DNA of 64,000 nucleotides, from NCBI GenBank assembly GCA_947455195.1, contig CANGMI010000001.1, forward strand, positions 372,001-436,000, in the 5' to 3' direction. Every line of letters starts with the position of its first letter. Within the stretch, counting starts at the first letter, position 1. The notes beneath the pieces were generated by a model. That model was not told the DNA's origin, made no database searches, and saw nothing but the letters and a program-made list of their open reading frames with translations. This DNA comes from Pseudomonadota bacterium (GTDB taxonomy: Bacteria; Pseudomonadota; Gammaproteobacteria; Burkholderiales; SG8-39). Shown in pieces: positions 8,757 through 19,704 of the stretch. Made by a program: the position numbers and the translations under genes.

Positions 8757-11372
8757 TCAGAGCCTGGACTCGACCCAGGCTGCCACACTCGCGAGCGCCG
8801 CCGGCAAGGCAGCGGCATCACTACCGCCGGCTTGCGCCATGTCAGGTCGCCCGCCGCCCTTGCCACCCACCTGGGTGGCCACCATGTTGACCAGTTCACC
8901 GGCCTTGACCCTGGCCGTGAGGTCGGCCGTGACACCTGCCACAAGGCTCACCCGCTCCCCCTCGACCGCAGCCAGCACCACGACCGCCGATTTCAGCTTG
9001 TCCTTCACCTTGTCGAGCGTCTCGCGCAGGACACGCGAGTCGGCACCGGCCAGCGTCGCGGCCAGCACGCGGACACCGCGCACGGTGAGCGCGGTATCGG
9101 CCAGATCATCGCCCTGTGCTGCCGCGAGCTTCGATTTCAGCCGCGCCAGTTCGCGCTCGAGCGTACGCATGCCCTCCATCAACTGCCCCAGGCGCTGCGG
9201 CATTTCGACCGGACTCGACTTGAGCAGTTGCGCCGCCTCGGCCAGCTGGCCGGCCTGGGACTGCACATGCACCAGAGCCCCTTCACCGGTCACCGCCTCG
9301 ACCCGACGAATGCCGGCCGCAACCCCCGATTCGGCCACGATCTTGAAAAGGCCGATGTCACCGGTACGACGCACGTGGGTACCACCGCACAGCTCGGTGG
9401 AATACTCGCCCATCTGGATCACCCGGACCTCGTCGCCATACTTCTCGCCAAAGAGCGCCATGGCGCCAGTACGAATGGCCTCGTCGTATTTCATGACCCG
9501 GCTGGAGACCTCGACATTGCGGCGGATTTCGCGATTGACCCTGGCCTCGACCGCCAGCAGTTCATCGGCGGTCAGTGCCTCGCCATGCGAGAAGTCGAAG
9601 CGCGTGCGCTGGGCATCGACCAGCGAACCGCGCTGATGAACATGGGTGCCCAGTACATCGCGCAACGCCGCATGCATGAGGTGCGTTGCCGAATGGTTCC
9701 AGGCGGCTCGGCTGCGAGCATCGAGATCGACCCGGGCCAGCACGCTCTGCCCCAGGCGCAGACGGCCCGAGCCGACGGTGCCGTGGTGCCCGAACACATC
9801 CGCTTGCAGCTTCTGGGTATCGACAACGACCAAGGACCCCTCGGGGCCACACAGTTCGCCGCGATCGCCCACCTGCCCGCCCGACTCGGCATAGAACGGT
9901 GTGCGTCCGAGCACGACGACACCGGCCTGACCGCTCAGCAGTTCCTCGACCGCCACCCCCTCATGGTAGAGCGCCACCACGGTGCCCTCGGACTCGAGAC
10001 TCTGGTAGCCGACGAACTCGGTCACGCTGCCAGCGTAGTCCAGCGCGGTTGCCATGCGGAACTTGCCGGCCGCGCGGGCCTGCTCGCGCTGCCGGTTCAT
10101 CGCCGCCTCGAACCCTGCCATGTCGATCGTCACGTTGCGCTCACGCGCAATGTCGGCGGTGAGATCAACCGGGAAACCGAAGGTGTCGTAGAGCTGAAAC
10201 ACCGTCTCGCCATCAAGCGTGTGATCTTCGCGCTGCAAGGCGGTCTCGAGAATCCGCATGCCGTTGTCGAGCGTCTCGGCAAAGCGCTCCTCCTCGGCCC
10301 GCAGCACCTGCTCGACGCGGCTGGCGGCCTCGACCAGTTCAGGATAGGCCGCGCCCATGACGCCGACCAGATCGGCCACCATGCGATGGAAGAAAGGCTT
10401 CTTCTGACCCAGCTTGTAGCCATGGCGGATCGCCCGCCGGATGATCCGGCGCAATACATAGCCACGGCCCTCGTTGCCGGGTATGACCCCATCGACGATG
10501 AGGAACGAGCAGGCACGAATGTGATCGGCCACAACCTTCAGGGAGTTGTCGCCCAGATCAGCCGCCCCGGTTTCACGCGCGGCCGCGCGAATGAGCGCCT
10601 GAAAGAGGTCGATGTCGTAATTCGAGTGGACATCCTGCAGGACAGCGGCGATACGCTCCAGGCCCATGCCGGTATCGACACAGGGGCGCGGCAGCGGGCT
10701 CATCACCCCCTGCTCGTCGCGATTGAACTGCATGAAGACGAGGTTCCAGATCTCGATATAGCGATCGCCATCGGCCTCAGGCGAGCCGGGCGGACCACCG
10801 ACAACATCGGGGCCATGGTCGTAGAAGATTTCCGAACAGGGTCCGCACGGGCCGGTGTCGGCCATCTGCCAGAAGTTGTCGCTCTGGTACGGCATGCCAC
10901 CGGGCTTGTCGCCAATGCGCACGCAGCGCTCGGGGGGCACGCCGATCTCGCGGGTCCAGATGTCGTAGGCCTCGTCGTCTTCGTGGTAGACGGTAGTCCA
11001 CAAGCGCTCGACCGGAATGCCGTAGACTCGGGTGAGCAGTTCCCACGCGAAGCGAATTGCATCGCGCTTGAAATAATCACCGAACGAAAAGTTGCCCAGC
11101 ATCTCGAAAAACGTATGATGGCGCGCGGTGTAGCCGACGTTTTCCAGATCGTTGTGCTTGCCACCCGCCCTGACACTGCGCTGAGCCGTCGTGGCCCGCC
11201 GGTAACCCCGTACTTCCTTGCCGAGAAATACCTCCTTGAACTGCACCATGCCCGAGTTGGTGAACAGAAGCGTCGGATCATTGCCCGGCACGAGCGGGCT
11301 CGAGGGCACGATCGTGTGTCCTCGCTCGGCGAAGAACTGGAGGAATTTCGAACGAATCTCGGCTGATGTCAT
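8757..11372 (-). CDS. alaS: Alanyl-tRNA synthetase
   Basis: [75 protein letters not shown] motifs. Confidence 0.98.
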   Translation of the reverse strand: MTSAEIRSKFLQFFAERGHTIVPSSPLVPGNDPTLLFTNSGMVQFKEVFLGKEVRGYRRATTAQRSVRAGGKHNDLENVGYTARHHTFFEMLGNFSFGDYFKRDAIRFAWELLTRVYGIPVERLWTTVYHEDDEAYDIWTREIGVPPERCVRIGDKPGGMPYQSDNFWQMADTGPCGPCSEIFYDHGPDVVGGPPGSPEADGDRYIEIWNLVFMQFNRDEQGVMSPLPRPCVDTGMGLERIAAVLQDVHSNYDIDLFQALIRAAARETGAADLGDNSLKVVADHIRACSFLIVDGVIPGNEGRGYVLRRIIRRAIRHGYKLGQKKPFFHRMVADLVGVMGAAYPELVEAASRVEQVLRAEEERFAETLDNGMRILETALQREDHTLDGETVFQLYDTFGFPVDLTADIARERNVTIDMAGFEAAMNRQREQARAAGKFRMATALDYAGSVTEFVGYQSLESEGTVVALYHEGVAVEELLSGQAGVVVLGRTPFYAESGGQVGDRGELCGPEGSLVVVDTQKLQADVFGHHGTVGSGRLRLGQSVLARVDLDARSRAAWNHSATHLMHAALRDVLGTHVHQRGSLVDAQRTRFDFSHGEALTADELLAVEARVNREIRRNVEVSSRVMKYDEAIRTGAMALFGEKYGDEVRVIQMGEYSTELCGGTHVRRTGDIGLFKIVAESGVAAGIRRVEAVTGEGALVHVQSQAGQLAEAAQLLKSSPVEMPQRLGQLMEGMRTLERELARLKSKLAAAQGDDLADTALTVRGVRVLAATLAGADSRVLRETLDKVKDKLKSAVVVLAAVEGERVSLVAGVTADLTARVKAGELVNMVATQVGGKGGGRPDMAQAGGSDAAALPAALASVAAWVESRL

Positions 11373-11444
11373 GATGAAGGCAGGTTGATGGGCGCGCGAA
11401 CCAACTCGGGATTCTCGCCGAGAAGCAGGGCTCCCGCAAATGAA

Positions 11445-14399
11445 ATGAATACATCACTCGACAAGCCCGACGCTGCATTCGGCGAATTTCTCGATCACCT
11501 GAGCGCACTGGCCGAACGCGAGGAGCCCGCGGGTACCGATGCCGGTGACTGCCTGCTCTATATCCTGGGGGCCGATGACCTCACGCCCTTGCGCGCCGAA
11601 TTGCGCCTGGCCGTGGCACGCCGCACCGGTGCCGGTCGCTATGTCGGCGCCCAGCGCCTTGCCGACCCGAACGCTGCTGCCTCGGGCACCGGCGCGGCAC
11701 TGTCGGCGCACGATCGACGCCTGCTGCGCGCACTGCTGCTCGATGCCGAACCCACCGCCGAAGGCACCTTCGGCGTGGCACCCCGCATGCCCTCGCAGAT
11801 GATCGAACGGCTGATCGCCACCGGGCGCTGCCACTGGGACAGCCTGGAAGGGCCGGCATTGGCCGCCGGTCCCCGGCGCAAGGGAACGCTCGCCTGGTGC
11901 ATCGATGAATCGGGCGAACAGACCGTACAGGTGGTGGCAAGCCCGGCCGTGACAGCGATCGTGACCACCACGCCCCTGCTCTACATCGATGCCGAGACGG
12001 CCACGGCCGGCCCGCTCGATCTCGATCTGCCCGCCGGACGCGTACTCGCGTTGCTGGCCGCCCCCCCCGTACAGCCGCTGTCGGCCAGCGCCTCGCGCGC
12101 CGCGATGGCCGAAGTTGCGCCCGACCTGCCGCTGCCGGCAGCCATCCCGGAAGAAACCCTGGTGCGCATCGCGCCCCGTGCCCGGCTCACCCTGCACAGC
12201 GACCCGTACGCGGGCGGTTCGCTCGGCCGTTCGCTGGGTGGCCTGAGCATGCTGCACTACGCCAGGCTCGATTACGACTACGGCGGCTTGGTGGCACAAC
12301 TCGATGACCCCACGGTGCTGCGCGGCTACGCCCATGGCAGCATCCGACAGGTTCAGCGCGACCTGCGTGCCGAGCGCCTCGCGCTCGATCGACTGCGCAA
12401 CGAGGACATGCGCACGCTGCAGGAAATCGGCCCGCACGTCATCTGGCCACCCGGCCTGGCCGACGCCTGGTCGTTCGGCACCGAAGAGCAGTGGACGAAA
12501 TTCATGCTGCGCTTGCCTCAACTCACCGGAGAGGGCTGGATCATCCGGCGCGATCCGGGGTTCCTGTTCGAAGTGGAAGAAGCGCGCCAGTGGACCGCCC
12601 AGGTGAGTTCCACCGGCGATGGCTGGTATGACGTCGAACTGGGCATCGAGGTGGGTGGGGAGCGCGTCAACCTGTTGCCGCTGTTGCCTGAAATCCGGCG
12701 CGCGCTCTTCGAAGGCGGCCGGCGCGATACGGTGCTCGTGCGCGGCACCGGGGGACGCATGCTCGCCCTGCCCCGCGCGCGCCTCGAACGCATCTTCGGG
12801 GTCTTTGCCGAGTTGGGCGACGTACCGTCGGGTGGGCGGATCCGACTGCACGAGATGGATGGCGCACGACTCGCCGCGCTGGAGGATGTGCGTACCGATT
12901 GGGCCGGCAATGCCCGGCTGCTCGCCGTCACCAGCCGACTCGATGCCACGATAGACCCGGACACGGTCGAAGTACCCACCGGTCTGAAAACCGAATTGCG
13001 GCGCTACCAGCGAGCAGGCCTCGCCTGGCTGCAACTCATCCGTGAACTTGGCGCAGGCGGGGTACTGGCCGATGACATGGGGCTGGGCAAGACCGTCCAG
13101 ACCCTGGCCCACCTGCTGGTCGAGAAGGCCGCTGGCCGCCTGCGTCACCCGACGCTCGTGGTGGCACCGACCAGCGTCGTTCACAACTGGGAGAGCGAGC
13201 TCGTCCGCTTCGCGCCCGAGCTCACCTTTCTGACCTTGCAGGGGCCGCAGCGCAAGCGCGATTTCAGCCGGATGGCGCAGGTCGACGTGGTCATCACCAC
13301 CTACCCGCTGCTGGCCCGCGACCGTCGACCGCTGTCGGCAATCGAGTACAGTGCCATCGTCCTCGACGAAGCACAGAACATCAAGAACGCATCAACCCAG
13401 GCTGCGCGCGCGCTCGGTGAACTGCGAGCCCAGCATCGCCTGTGTCTCACCGGCACGCCGCTGGAGAACCACCTGGGCGAGCTGTGGTCGCTCTTTCGCT
13501 TCCTGCTGCCCGGATTTCTGGGTGAAGAAACAGCCTTCAGGCGCCTGTACCGCACACCCATCGAGAAGAATGGTGACGGTGAGCGACGCAACCAGCTTGC
13601 ACAGCGACTGCGTCCGTTCCTGCTCAGGCGTACCAAGGAAATGGTCACCCCGGAACTGCCACCCAAGACCGAAGTCATCCAGCGCATCACGCTCACGGGT
13701 GGGCAACGCGATCTGTACGAAGCGGTGCGTGCGGTCGTGGATCGCGAACTGCGGTCGACCCTCGAACGGGAAGGTCTCGCCGGCAGCCATGTGGCACTGC
13801 TCGACGCCCTCCTCAAGTTGCGCCAGACCTGTTGTGACCCGCGGCTGGTGCGTCTTGCCGGCGCGCGCGACATCACCGAATCGGCCAAGCTCGGCGCGCT
13901 CATGGAGCGACTGCCCTCGCTCATCGAGGAAGGCCGTCGCGTCCTCGTGTTTTCGCAGTTTGCCGAGATGATCAAGCTGATTGCGACTGCCGCCTCCGCA
14001 GCGAAGATTCCGCATGTGATCCTCACCGGCGAGACCAGCGACCGGCGCACGCCGGTCGAGCGATTCCAGGCAGGCGAGGTGCCGGTGTTTCTGATCAGCC
14101 TGCGAGCCGGCGGTGTCGGACTCAACCTCACCGCAGCCGACACGGTGATTCACTATGACCCGTGGTGGAACCCGGCGGTCGAACGCCAGGCGACTGACCG
14201 CGCGCACCGCATCGGACAGGACAAGCCCGTCTTCGTCTACAAGCTCATCGCTGCCGGCAGCGTGGAAGAACGCATTCTGGAATTGCAGCAACGCAAGGCG
14301 AACCTGGCCGCCTCGATCCTGTCGGGAGGTGCGCTCGAGGGCGAGAACCTCACGCTGCAGGACGTCGAGAACCTGCTCGGCCCGCTGCCACCGGACTGA
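11445..14399 (+). CDS. SNF2-family DEAD/DEAH helicase (start at MNTSLDK)
   Basis: [23 protein letters not shown] (Walker A), [77 protein letters not shown]. Confidence 0.95.
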   Translation: MNTSLDKPDAAFGEFLDHLSALAEREEPAGTDAGDCLLYILGADDLTPLRAELRLAVARRTGAGRYVGAQRLADPNAAASGTGAALSAHDRRLLRALLLDAEPTAEGTFGVAPRMPSQMIERLIATGRCHWDSLEGPALAAGPRRKGTLAWCIDESGEQTVQVVASPAVTAIVTTTPLLYIDAETATAGPLDLDLPAGRVLALLAAPPVQPLSASASRAAMAEVAPDLPLPAAIPEETLVRIAPRARLTLHSDPYAGGSLGRSLGGLSMLHYARLDYDYGGLVAQLDDPTVLRGYAHGSIRQVQRDLRAERLALDRLRNEDMRTLQEIGPHVIWPPGLADAWSFGTEEQWTKFMLRLPQLTGEGWIIRRDPGFLFEVEEARQWTAQVSSTGDGWYDVELGIEVGGERVNLLPLLPEIRRALFEGGRRDTVLVRGTGGRMLALPRARLERIFGVFAELGDVPSGGRIRLHEMDGARLAALEDVRTDWAGNARLLAVTSRLDATIDPDTVEVPTGLKTELRRYQRAGLAWLQLIRELGAGGVLADDMGLGKTVQTLAHLLVEKAAGRLRHPTLVVAPTSVVHNWESELVRFAPELTFLTLQGPQRKRDFSRMAQVDVVITTYPLLARDRRPLSAIEYSAIVLDEAQNIKNASTQAARALGELRAQHRLCLTGTPLENHLGELWSLFRFLLPGFLGEETAFRRLYRTPIEKNGDGERRNQLAQRLRPFLLRRTKEMVTPELPPKTEVIQRITLTGGQRDLYEAVRAVVDRELRSTLEREGLAGSHVALLDALLKLRQTCCDPRLVRLAGARDITESAKLGALMERLPSLIEEGRRVLVFSQFAEMIKLIATAASAAKIPHVILTGETSDRRTPVERFQAGEVPVFLISLRAGGVGLNLTAADTVIHYDPWWNPAVERQATDRAHRIGQDKPVFVYKLIAAGSVEERILELQQRKANLAASILSGGALEGENLTLQDVENLLGPLPPD

Positions 14400-15659
14400 T
14401 CAGGCGAGCAAGCCCGCAACACAACCGGCGATGAGGGTCGCGAGGGTACCGGCCACCACGGTACGCGGCGCGAGGTCGACGATGTCGTCGCGCCGCGTTG
14501 GTGCCATGCCCACCAGTCCGCCCACCATGATGCCCAGACTGCCGACGTTGGCAAAGCCGCACAGCGCATAGACCATGATGAGACGTGAACGCTCACCAAG
14601 GTCGGCCGGCGCCGTGTTGGCCAGATCGACATAGGCGATGAATTCGTTCAGCACCGTCTTGGTCCCCATCAGGCTCCCGGCAACGGTGGCCTCCTGCCAC
14701 GGAACGCCGGCGAGCCAGACCAGTGGCGCCATCACCCAACCGAGCATGCGCTGGAGGCTGAGCGGTACACCCGCAACCGGCGGCGCCAGGCCGATGAGGG
14801 CATTGACCAGCCAGACCAGGGCAATGAGCACGATCAGCATCGACACGATGCCGATCAGCAGCGCAGCGCCATCCTGCGTGCCGCGGGCAATGGCATCGAT
14901 CGCCGAGCGCGATTCCGCACCCGGCAGACGGTTGCCGCCAGTGGCTGGCCCCTGTGGCGGCACCATGAGGGTTGCCACCACGATGGCTGCAGGGGTCGAG
15001 ATGACCGACGCAATGAGGATATGGGCCAGCGCATCAGGCAGGATACGCCCCAGGAGGCTCGCGTAGATCACCATCACCGTGCCTGCGATGGTGGCCATGC
15101 CACAGGTCATCATCACCAGGAGCTCGCTGCGATTCATGGCTGCGATGTAGGGACGCACCACCAGCGGTGCCTCGACCATGCCGACAAACACGTTGGCAGC
15201 CGCCGACAGGCCGACTGCGCCCCCGACCCCCATCACGGCCTCGAGAAGCCGGGAGAACCCTCGCACAACGGCCTGGAGGATGCCCCAGTGAAAGAGCAGG
15301 CTCGAGAGCGCGCTGACCACGAGCGCCAGCGGCAAGGCCCGAAAAGCCAGCACGAAGCCCGCGCCGGGCTCCCGCGACTCGAAGGGCAGCGGTGCGCCGC
15401 CCAGGTAACCGAACACGAACGCCGTACCCTCGCCCGTCGCACGGTCGAGCAGACTCGCTGCCTCGTTGAAGGCAGCAAACACAAGACTCATGCCCGGCAA
15501 GTGAAACGCCGCCAGCGCAAGGAGCACGGTGAGTGCCATTCCCGGCGCCACGATGCGCCAGGCAACCCGCCCCCGTTCGCCCAATGCCCAGGCAAGCCCG
15601 TGCAGCACGATGAAACCGATGATCGATTGCGCGACGGGGGCTGCGGCTTCTACACTCAT
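14400..15659 (-). CDS. Concentrative (CNT/NupC-type) nucleoside transporter
   Basis: VFGYLGGAPLPFES, SLLFHWGILQAVVRGFSRLLEAVMGVGGAVGLSAAANVFVGMVEAPLVVRPY, GTKTVLNEFIAYVDL motifs. Confidence 0.9.
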   Translation of the reverse strand: MSVEAAAPVAQSIIGFIVLHGLAWALGERGRVAWRIVAPGMALTVLLALAAFHLPGMSLVFAAFNEAASLLDRATGEGTAFVFGYLGGAPLPFESREPGAGFVLAFRALPLALVVSALSSLLFHWGILQAVVRGFSRLLEAVMGVGGAVGLSAAANVFVGMVEAPLVVRPYIAAMNRSELLVMMTCGMATIAGTVMVIYASLLGRILPDALAHILIASVISTPAAIVVATLMVPPQGPATGGNRLPGAESRSAIDAIARGTQDGAALLIGIVSMLIVLIALVWLVNALIGLAPPVAGVPLSLQRMLGWVMAPLVWLAGVPWQEATVAGSLMGTKTVLNEFIAYVDLANTAPADLGERSRLIMVYALCGFANVGSLGIMVGGLVGMAPTRRDDIVDLAPRTVVAGTLATLIAGCVAGLLA

Positions 15660-15688
15660 CGGATACATCTCGACAACAGGCGGTTGCA

Positions 15689-16264
15689 ATGGCAATCGGT
15701 GAACAGGACACGAGCGCAGGCTCGGTCACGCGGTTGGCGCCACAACGATACACGAGGGTTGCAATCGCGCTGCACTGGCTCGTCGCCCTCGCGGTCTTCG
15801 GTCAGATCGGACTCGGCTGGTTTCTCGACACCGTACCGCGCGGAACGCCCGACCGCACGGTGTGGGTCAACCTGCACAAGTCAACCGGGCTCGTACTCGG
15901 CGTGCTGGTCCTGATTCGCCTCCTGTGGCGACTCACGCACCGCCCACCGCCCCTGCCGCTCGCGATGCCGCGCTGGGAACGCGTTGCTGCGAGCGCCAAC
16001 CACGCGCTGCTCTATGTCTGCCTGATCGGCATGCCGCTCGCCGGCTACATCGCATCGAACCACTCGCGATTCGGCATCCGATTCTTCGGCATTCCGCTCG
16101 CCCCCTGGGGCACCGACGACCGCGCTCTCTATGCGCTCTTCAACGGCATTCACGGCGCCCTGTCATGGCTCCTGGTGGCGCTCATCGCGCTGCACCTGGC
16201 GGCAACAGCCAAGCACGTCTTCATCGACCGCGATGCCATCCTGCAACGGATGTGGCGCGGCTGA
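15689..16264 (+). CDS. Cytochrome b561 family protein
   Basis: Four TM helices with the ALHWLVALAVFGQIGLGW...NLHKSTGLVLGVLVLIRLLWRLTHRPP pattern. Confidence 0.88.
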   Translation: MAIGEQDTSAGSVTRLAPQRYTRVAIALHWLVALAVFGQIGLGWFLDTVPRGTPDRTVWVNLHKSTGLVLGVLVLIRLLWRLTHRPPPLPLAMPRWERVAASANHALLYVCLIGMPLAGYIASNHSRFGIRFFGIPLAPWGTDDRALYALFNGIHGALSWLLVALIALHLAATAKHVFIDRDAILQRMWRG

Positions 16265-16286
16265 AGGGGCCGCGACCGGGGCTCGC

Positions 16287-16292
16287 TATAAT
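16287..16292 (+). promoter_or_regulatory. Candidate -10 element (TATAAT) upstream of the YVTN gene
   Basis: GCTCGCTATAATGGGG, 30 bp upstream of the ATG; no clear -35. Confidence 0.35.
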
Positions 16293-16321
16293 GGGGCGAC
16301 CCTCCTCCTGCAGGTGACGCC

Positions 16322-17407
16322 ATGCATGCCATCCCACCGGTCTTGCCCGACCGTCGCCGCTGCGGGGCACACTCGGAGTCGCCGATGGTGCACCGCGCGT
16401 TGCGCAGGCTGCATCTGCGCGCCGCGACGACGCCTGCGCGCAACCCGCTGATCAGCGTGTTCACTCACACCCTCACCGCTGCGGTGATGGCGGTCTTGAT
16501 CGGGGCGGGCCCGGCAACTTCCGCCCCCTTTGTGTACGTATCGAACGAGGGCAGCGGCACGATCGGCGTGATCGACACGGCGCTCGATCAGGTGGTGGCC
16601 ACGATTGCAACCGGTGGCAAACCGCGCGGCGCGGCCGTCAGCCCCGACGGCGGTACGCTCTACGTGAGTGACCAACCCGGAGCGCGCCTGCTCGTGATCG
16701 ACCTGGCAAGCCGGCGCGAAGTGTCGAGCATCGCGCTGGGTACCTCGCCGGAGGGCGTCGGCATATCGACCGATGGCCGCTGGGTCAGCGTGGCAAGCGA
16801 ACAGACCAACACGGTATCGCTCATCGACACCGCTCGAGGGGCGGTGGCCTTTCAGGTGAAGGTGGAAGGCCGCAACCCGGAACACGCCGTATTCACCCCG
16901 GATGGGCGTCTGCTCTTCGTCAGTGCCGAAGATGACGAGACGATCGACGTGATCGATCTGGCGCGACGGGCGGTGGTATCGCGCGTTCGTGTCGGTGACC
17001 GCCCGCGCGGCATCGGCTTCACCCCGGATGGACGGCGGGCCTATGTCGGGGTGGAGAATGCGAGCGTGGTGGCCGTCATCGATGTGCCAAACCTGACATT
17101 GCTGCGCACGATCAAGGCCGGCGTGCGCGCCAACGGCATCGCCGTGCGGCCGGATGGCGAACGGGTGTATGCCTCCAATGGCGCAGACGGGACAGTGTCG
17201 GTGATCGATACCGCAAGCGACACGGTGGTGGCCACGATCGCGACCGGCCGCCGTCCCTGGAACATGGCCATCACGCAGGACGGCCGGAAGCTGTATGTCG
17301 CCAACGGCAGGGCGAATACGGTGTCGGTGATCGACACCGCCACGAACACCAAGCGTTCCGACATTGCCGTGGGCGAAACCCCCTGGGGGGTCAGCGGCGC
17401 GCGCTGA
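16322..17407 (+). CDS. Secreted YVTN-type beta-propeller repeat protein
   Basis: Recurrent IDTA...VVATIATG.RP..xA...DGRxxYVxN repeats (about 42 aa), N-terminal hydrophobic signal region. Confidence 0.9.
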   Translation: MHAIPPVLPDRRRCGAHSESPMVHRALRRLHLRAATTPARNPLISVFTHTLTAAVMAVLIGAGPATSAPFVYVSNEGSGTIGVIDTALDQVVATIATGGKPRGAAVSPDGGTLYVSDQPGARLLVIDLASRREVSSIALGTSPEGVGISTDGRWVSVASEQTNTVSLIDTARGAVAFQVKVEGRNPEHAVFTPDGRLLFVSAEDDETIDVIDLARRAVVSRVRVGDRPRGIGFTPDGRRAYVGVENASVVAVIDVPNLTLLRTIKAGVRANGIAVRPDGERVYASNGADGTVSVIDTASDTVVATIATGRRPWNMAITQDGRKLYVANGRANTVSVIDTATNTKRSDIAVGETPWGVSGAR

Positions 17408-17488
17408 TCGCGCACACCGCGCACCACGCCCCCGCGTAGCACGACCCGGACCGAGAGCCGCCCGCGCGGCACCCGACCGGCCAGACGA

Positions 17489-17812
17489 TCAGAGCTTGCC
17501 GCGAGTCAGCACATACGCCCAGAGGTGATCGACTTCCTCGGGTGACACGACGCCGCGCCAGGCCGGCATGCCCTGCCCCTTGCCATTGGTGACCGAATTG
17601 ACGAAGCGTGCCTTCGCATCGACGGGGAACTTGCGCAGGTCGTAGCTCACGGTACCCGGGTTGATCATGTCCGGACCATGGCAGGTGAGGCAGTTCGTTT
17701 CATACAGATCACGACCCTGCTGGGCCGAGCTTGGGCGGGCGACCTGTGCACCCGCCTCGCTTGTGACCATGATGCTGGTGGCGAGCAGGAAAAGGATGGA
17801 AGCGTTTTTCAT
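17489..17812 (-). CDS. Periplasmic c-type cytochrome (class I)
   Basis: Signal peptide plus CLTCHGPDM haem motif and GMPAWRG axial-Met region; 11 nt downstream of the quinoprotein gene. Confidence 0.9.
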   Translation of the reverse strand: MKNASILFLLATSIMVTSEAGAQVARPSSAQQGRDLYETNCLTCHGPDMINPGTVSYDLRKFPVDAKARFVNSVTNGKGQGMPAWRGVVSPEEVDHLWAYVLTRGKL

Positions 17813-17823
17813 GAGGTTCCGGT

Positions 17824-19527
17824 TCACTTGCGAAAGAGGGCGAAAGTCCACAGCGAGCCACCGGCAGGCACGGTGCTCAGCCGTTCGTCACCGGAATTGA
17901 GCACGTAGACACCCCCCAGGCCGCTGGGCACGGTGATGTACTGGACACCATCGAGCTCCCAGCTGATCGGCTGGCCGATGATGCCGGAGCCGGTCTGGAA
18001 GCTCCAGAGCTTCTTGCCCTGCTCGGCGTCGTAGGCGCTGAATTCACCCATCATGTCGCCGCTGAAGACGAGCTTTCCCGCGGTGGTCATGGTGGTGGCG
18101 TAACTGGGCACCGCATAGGGCACCTTCCAGCGCGTCTTGCCCGTGAGCGGATCGATGGCGCGCAAGGCACCCCGGTTGCCATCTTCCGGCCACAGCCGCT
18201 TCAGCGCCACGCCGATATAGCGCGAGCCCTGCTGCTTGTAGTCGACCGGCGTGTGCCGGATCAGCATGCCCCCTTCCTGGGTATTGGCGTAGATGAGCCG
18301 GGTCTCCGGGTTGTAGGCCATCGGATTCCAGTTCTTGCCACCGGTAATGGCCGGCCACGACTCCACTTCGGCACCGGTCTCGATGAGCTTGCGGGTCGAC
18401 TCGGCCCAGATCGGCCGGAAGTTCTCGTCAAGACCGGTCGCCCAGGTGACCTTGACGAACGGGTTGGCCACGATCGGTTTGCCGGTGGCACGGTCGAGCA
18501 CATAGAAGTAGCCGTTCTTGTCGGCGTGCATCAGGGTCTTGCGCGGCTTGCCCTCGATGACCAGATCGCCCAGCACCGGCTGACTGATGCTGTCGAAATC
18601 GAACGGGTCACCCGGCGTGTTCTGGTAGGCCCAGACCATTTCACCGGTCTTGGGGCGAATGGCAATCGTGGAGGCTGCGTGCTTGTTGTCACCCTTGCGC
18701 ACGCCACCATTCCAGGGGCCTGCGTTGCCAGTCCCCCAGTAGGCGAGGTCGAGTTGCGGATCGTAGGCGCCGGCGCCCCAGGTCGCACCACCACCATGCT
18801 TCCAGAGTTCGCCCGGCCAGGTCTCGTTGCCAGGTTCGCCCGGCCCCGGAATGGTATGGGTGCGCCACAACTCGCGCCCCGTGGCCGGGTCGAGGCCCAC
18901 CAGGAAGCCGCGCGTGCCGTACTCACCGCCCGACATGCCCGAAATGAGCACCCCGTTGGCCACCATCGGCGCCCCGGTGATCGAATAGCCATCGCGCCAT
19001 TCAATGATCTTCGTCTTCCAGAGTTCCCGTCCGGTCTGGATGTCGATGGCCTGCACGTGCGCGTCGAGCGTTCCGCGGTACAAGCGTCCTTCGTAGATGG
19101 CTGCGCCCCGATTCACCTGACCGCAGCAGACCACGCGCGGCACCTCGGCATCGAACTCGAGATCGTTCTTCCAGCGCATGCGCCCGGTTCGGGCATCGAT
19201 GGCGTAGGTGGCTCGATGATTGGTGATGTAGATCGAACCGGCCCAGGCGAGCGCCTGCGACTCTTCGCCCAGATTGTTGTTGAGCGAGATGTTCCAGACC
19301 GGAACCAGCCGCTTCACGTTGGCCCGGTTGACCTGAGTCAGCCGGCTGTAACGCTGTGCATCGTAGGCAAATCCGTTGATGAGCACATCACCGGGAGTGC
19401 GCGTGGCGTTGGCCAGTTGCGCCGTGGTCTGGGCGTGACTGGTCGGGGCAGCGCCCAGCAGGGCAGCAAGCGCAAGGGCCGACGCAGCGGCACGTACAAG
19501 CCTGACAGGTGGGGCAATCATGAGCAT
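17824..19527 (-). CDS. PQQ-dependent (quinoprotein) alcohol dehydrogenase
   Basis: Vicinal cysteines VVCCGQVNRG, YWGTGNAGPWNGGVRKGDNKHAASTIAI, repeated W-docking blades, catalytic DFD; Sec signal peptide. Confidence 0.93.
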   Translation of the reverse strand: MLMIAPPVRLVRAAASALALAALLGAAPTSHAQTTAQLANATRTPGDVLINGFAYDAQRYSRLTQVNRANVKRLVPVWNISLNNNLGEESQALAWAGSIYITNHRATYAIDARTGRMRWKNDLEFDAEVPRVVCCGQVNRGAAIYEGRLYRGTLDAHVQAIDIQTGRELWKTKIIEWRDGYSITGAPMVANGVLISGMSGGEYGTRGFLVGLDPATGRELWRTHTIPGPGEPGNETWPGELWKHGGGATWGAGAYDPQLDLAYWGTGNAGPWNGGVRKGDNKHAASTIAIRPKTGEMVWAYQNTPGDPFDFDSISQPVLGDLVIEGKPRKTLMHADKNGYFYVLDRATGKPIVANPFVKVTWATGLDENFRPIWAESTRKLIETGAEVESWPAITGGKNWNPMAYNPETRLIYANTQEGGMLIRHTPVDYKQQGSRYIGVALKRLWPEDGNRGALRAIDPLTGKTRWKVPYAVPSYATTMTTAGKLVFSGDMMGEFSAYDAEQGKKLWSFQTGSGIIGQPISWELDGVQYITVPSGLGGVYVLNSGDERLSTVPAGGSLWTFALFRK

Positions 19528-19611
19528 TGTCTCCGGTGACTGGCCCCTCGAGGGGCTCGTTGGCTGCTGATCGCAGACGGGCCGGGCAGCCCATCGACGA
19601 CCCTGCCTCGC

Positions 19612-19617
19612 ATTATA
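19612..19617 (-). promoter_or_regulatory. Candidate -10 element (TATAAT) upstream of the quinoprotein gene
   Basis: Minus strand CTTGCCTATAATGCGAGG, about 85 bp upstream of the start codon. Confidence 0.35.
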
Positions 19618-19704
19618 GGCAAGTGAAAGACGCTGCGGCAGTGGCAGGCAGGGCGCAGCCCTCCTCGCGGGTGCCCAGCGGGCGCTCGGCGCCCGCCCTG
19701 TGGT

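Noticed and set aside
8727-11366. 879-aa plus-strand ORF opposite alaS
   Set aside because: Antisense artefact of alaS; low-complexity R/H/Q/D-rich translation.
11454-13184. 576-aa minus-strand ORF opposite the SNF2 helicase
   Set aside because: Antisense artefact; helicase motifs are in the plus frame.
11385-14399. DISARM-like or other defence system around the SNF2 helicase
   Set aside because: No methyltransferase, PLD, DUF1998 or nuclease gene adjacent.
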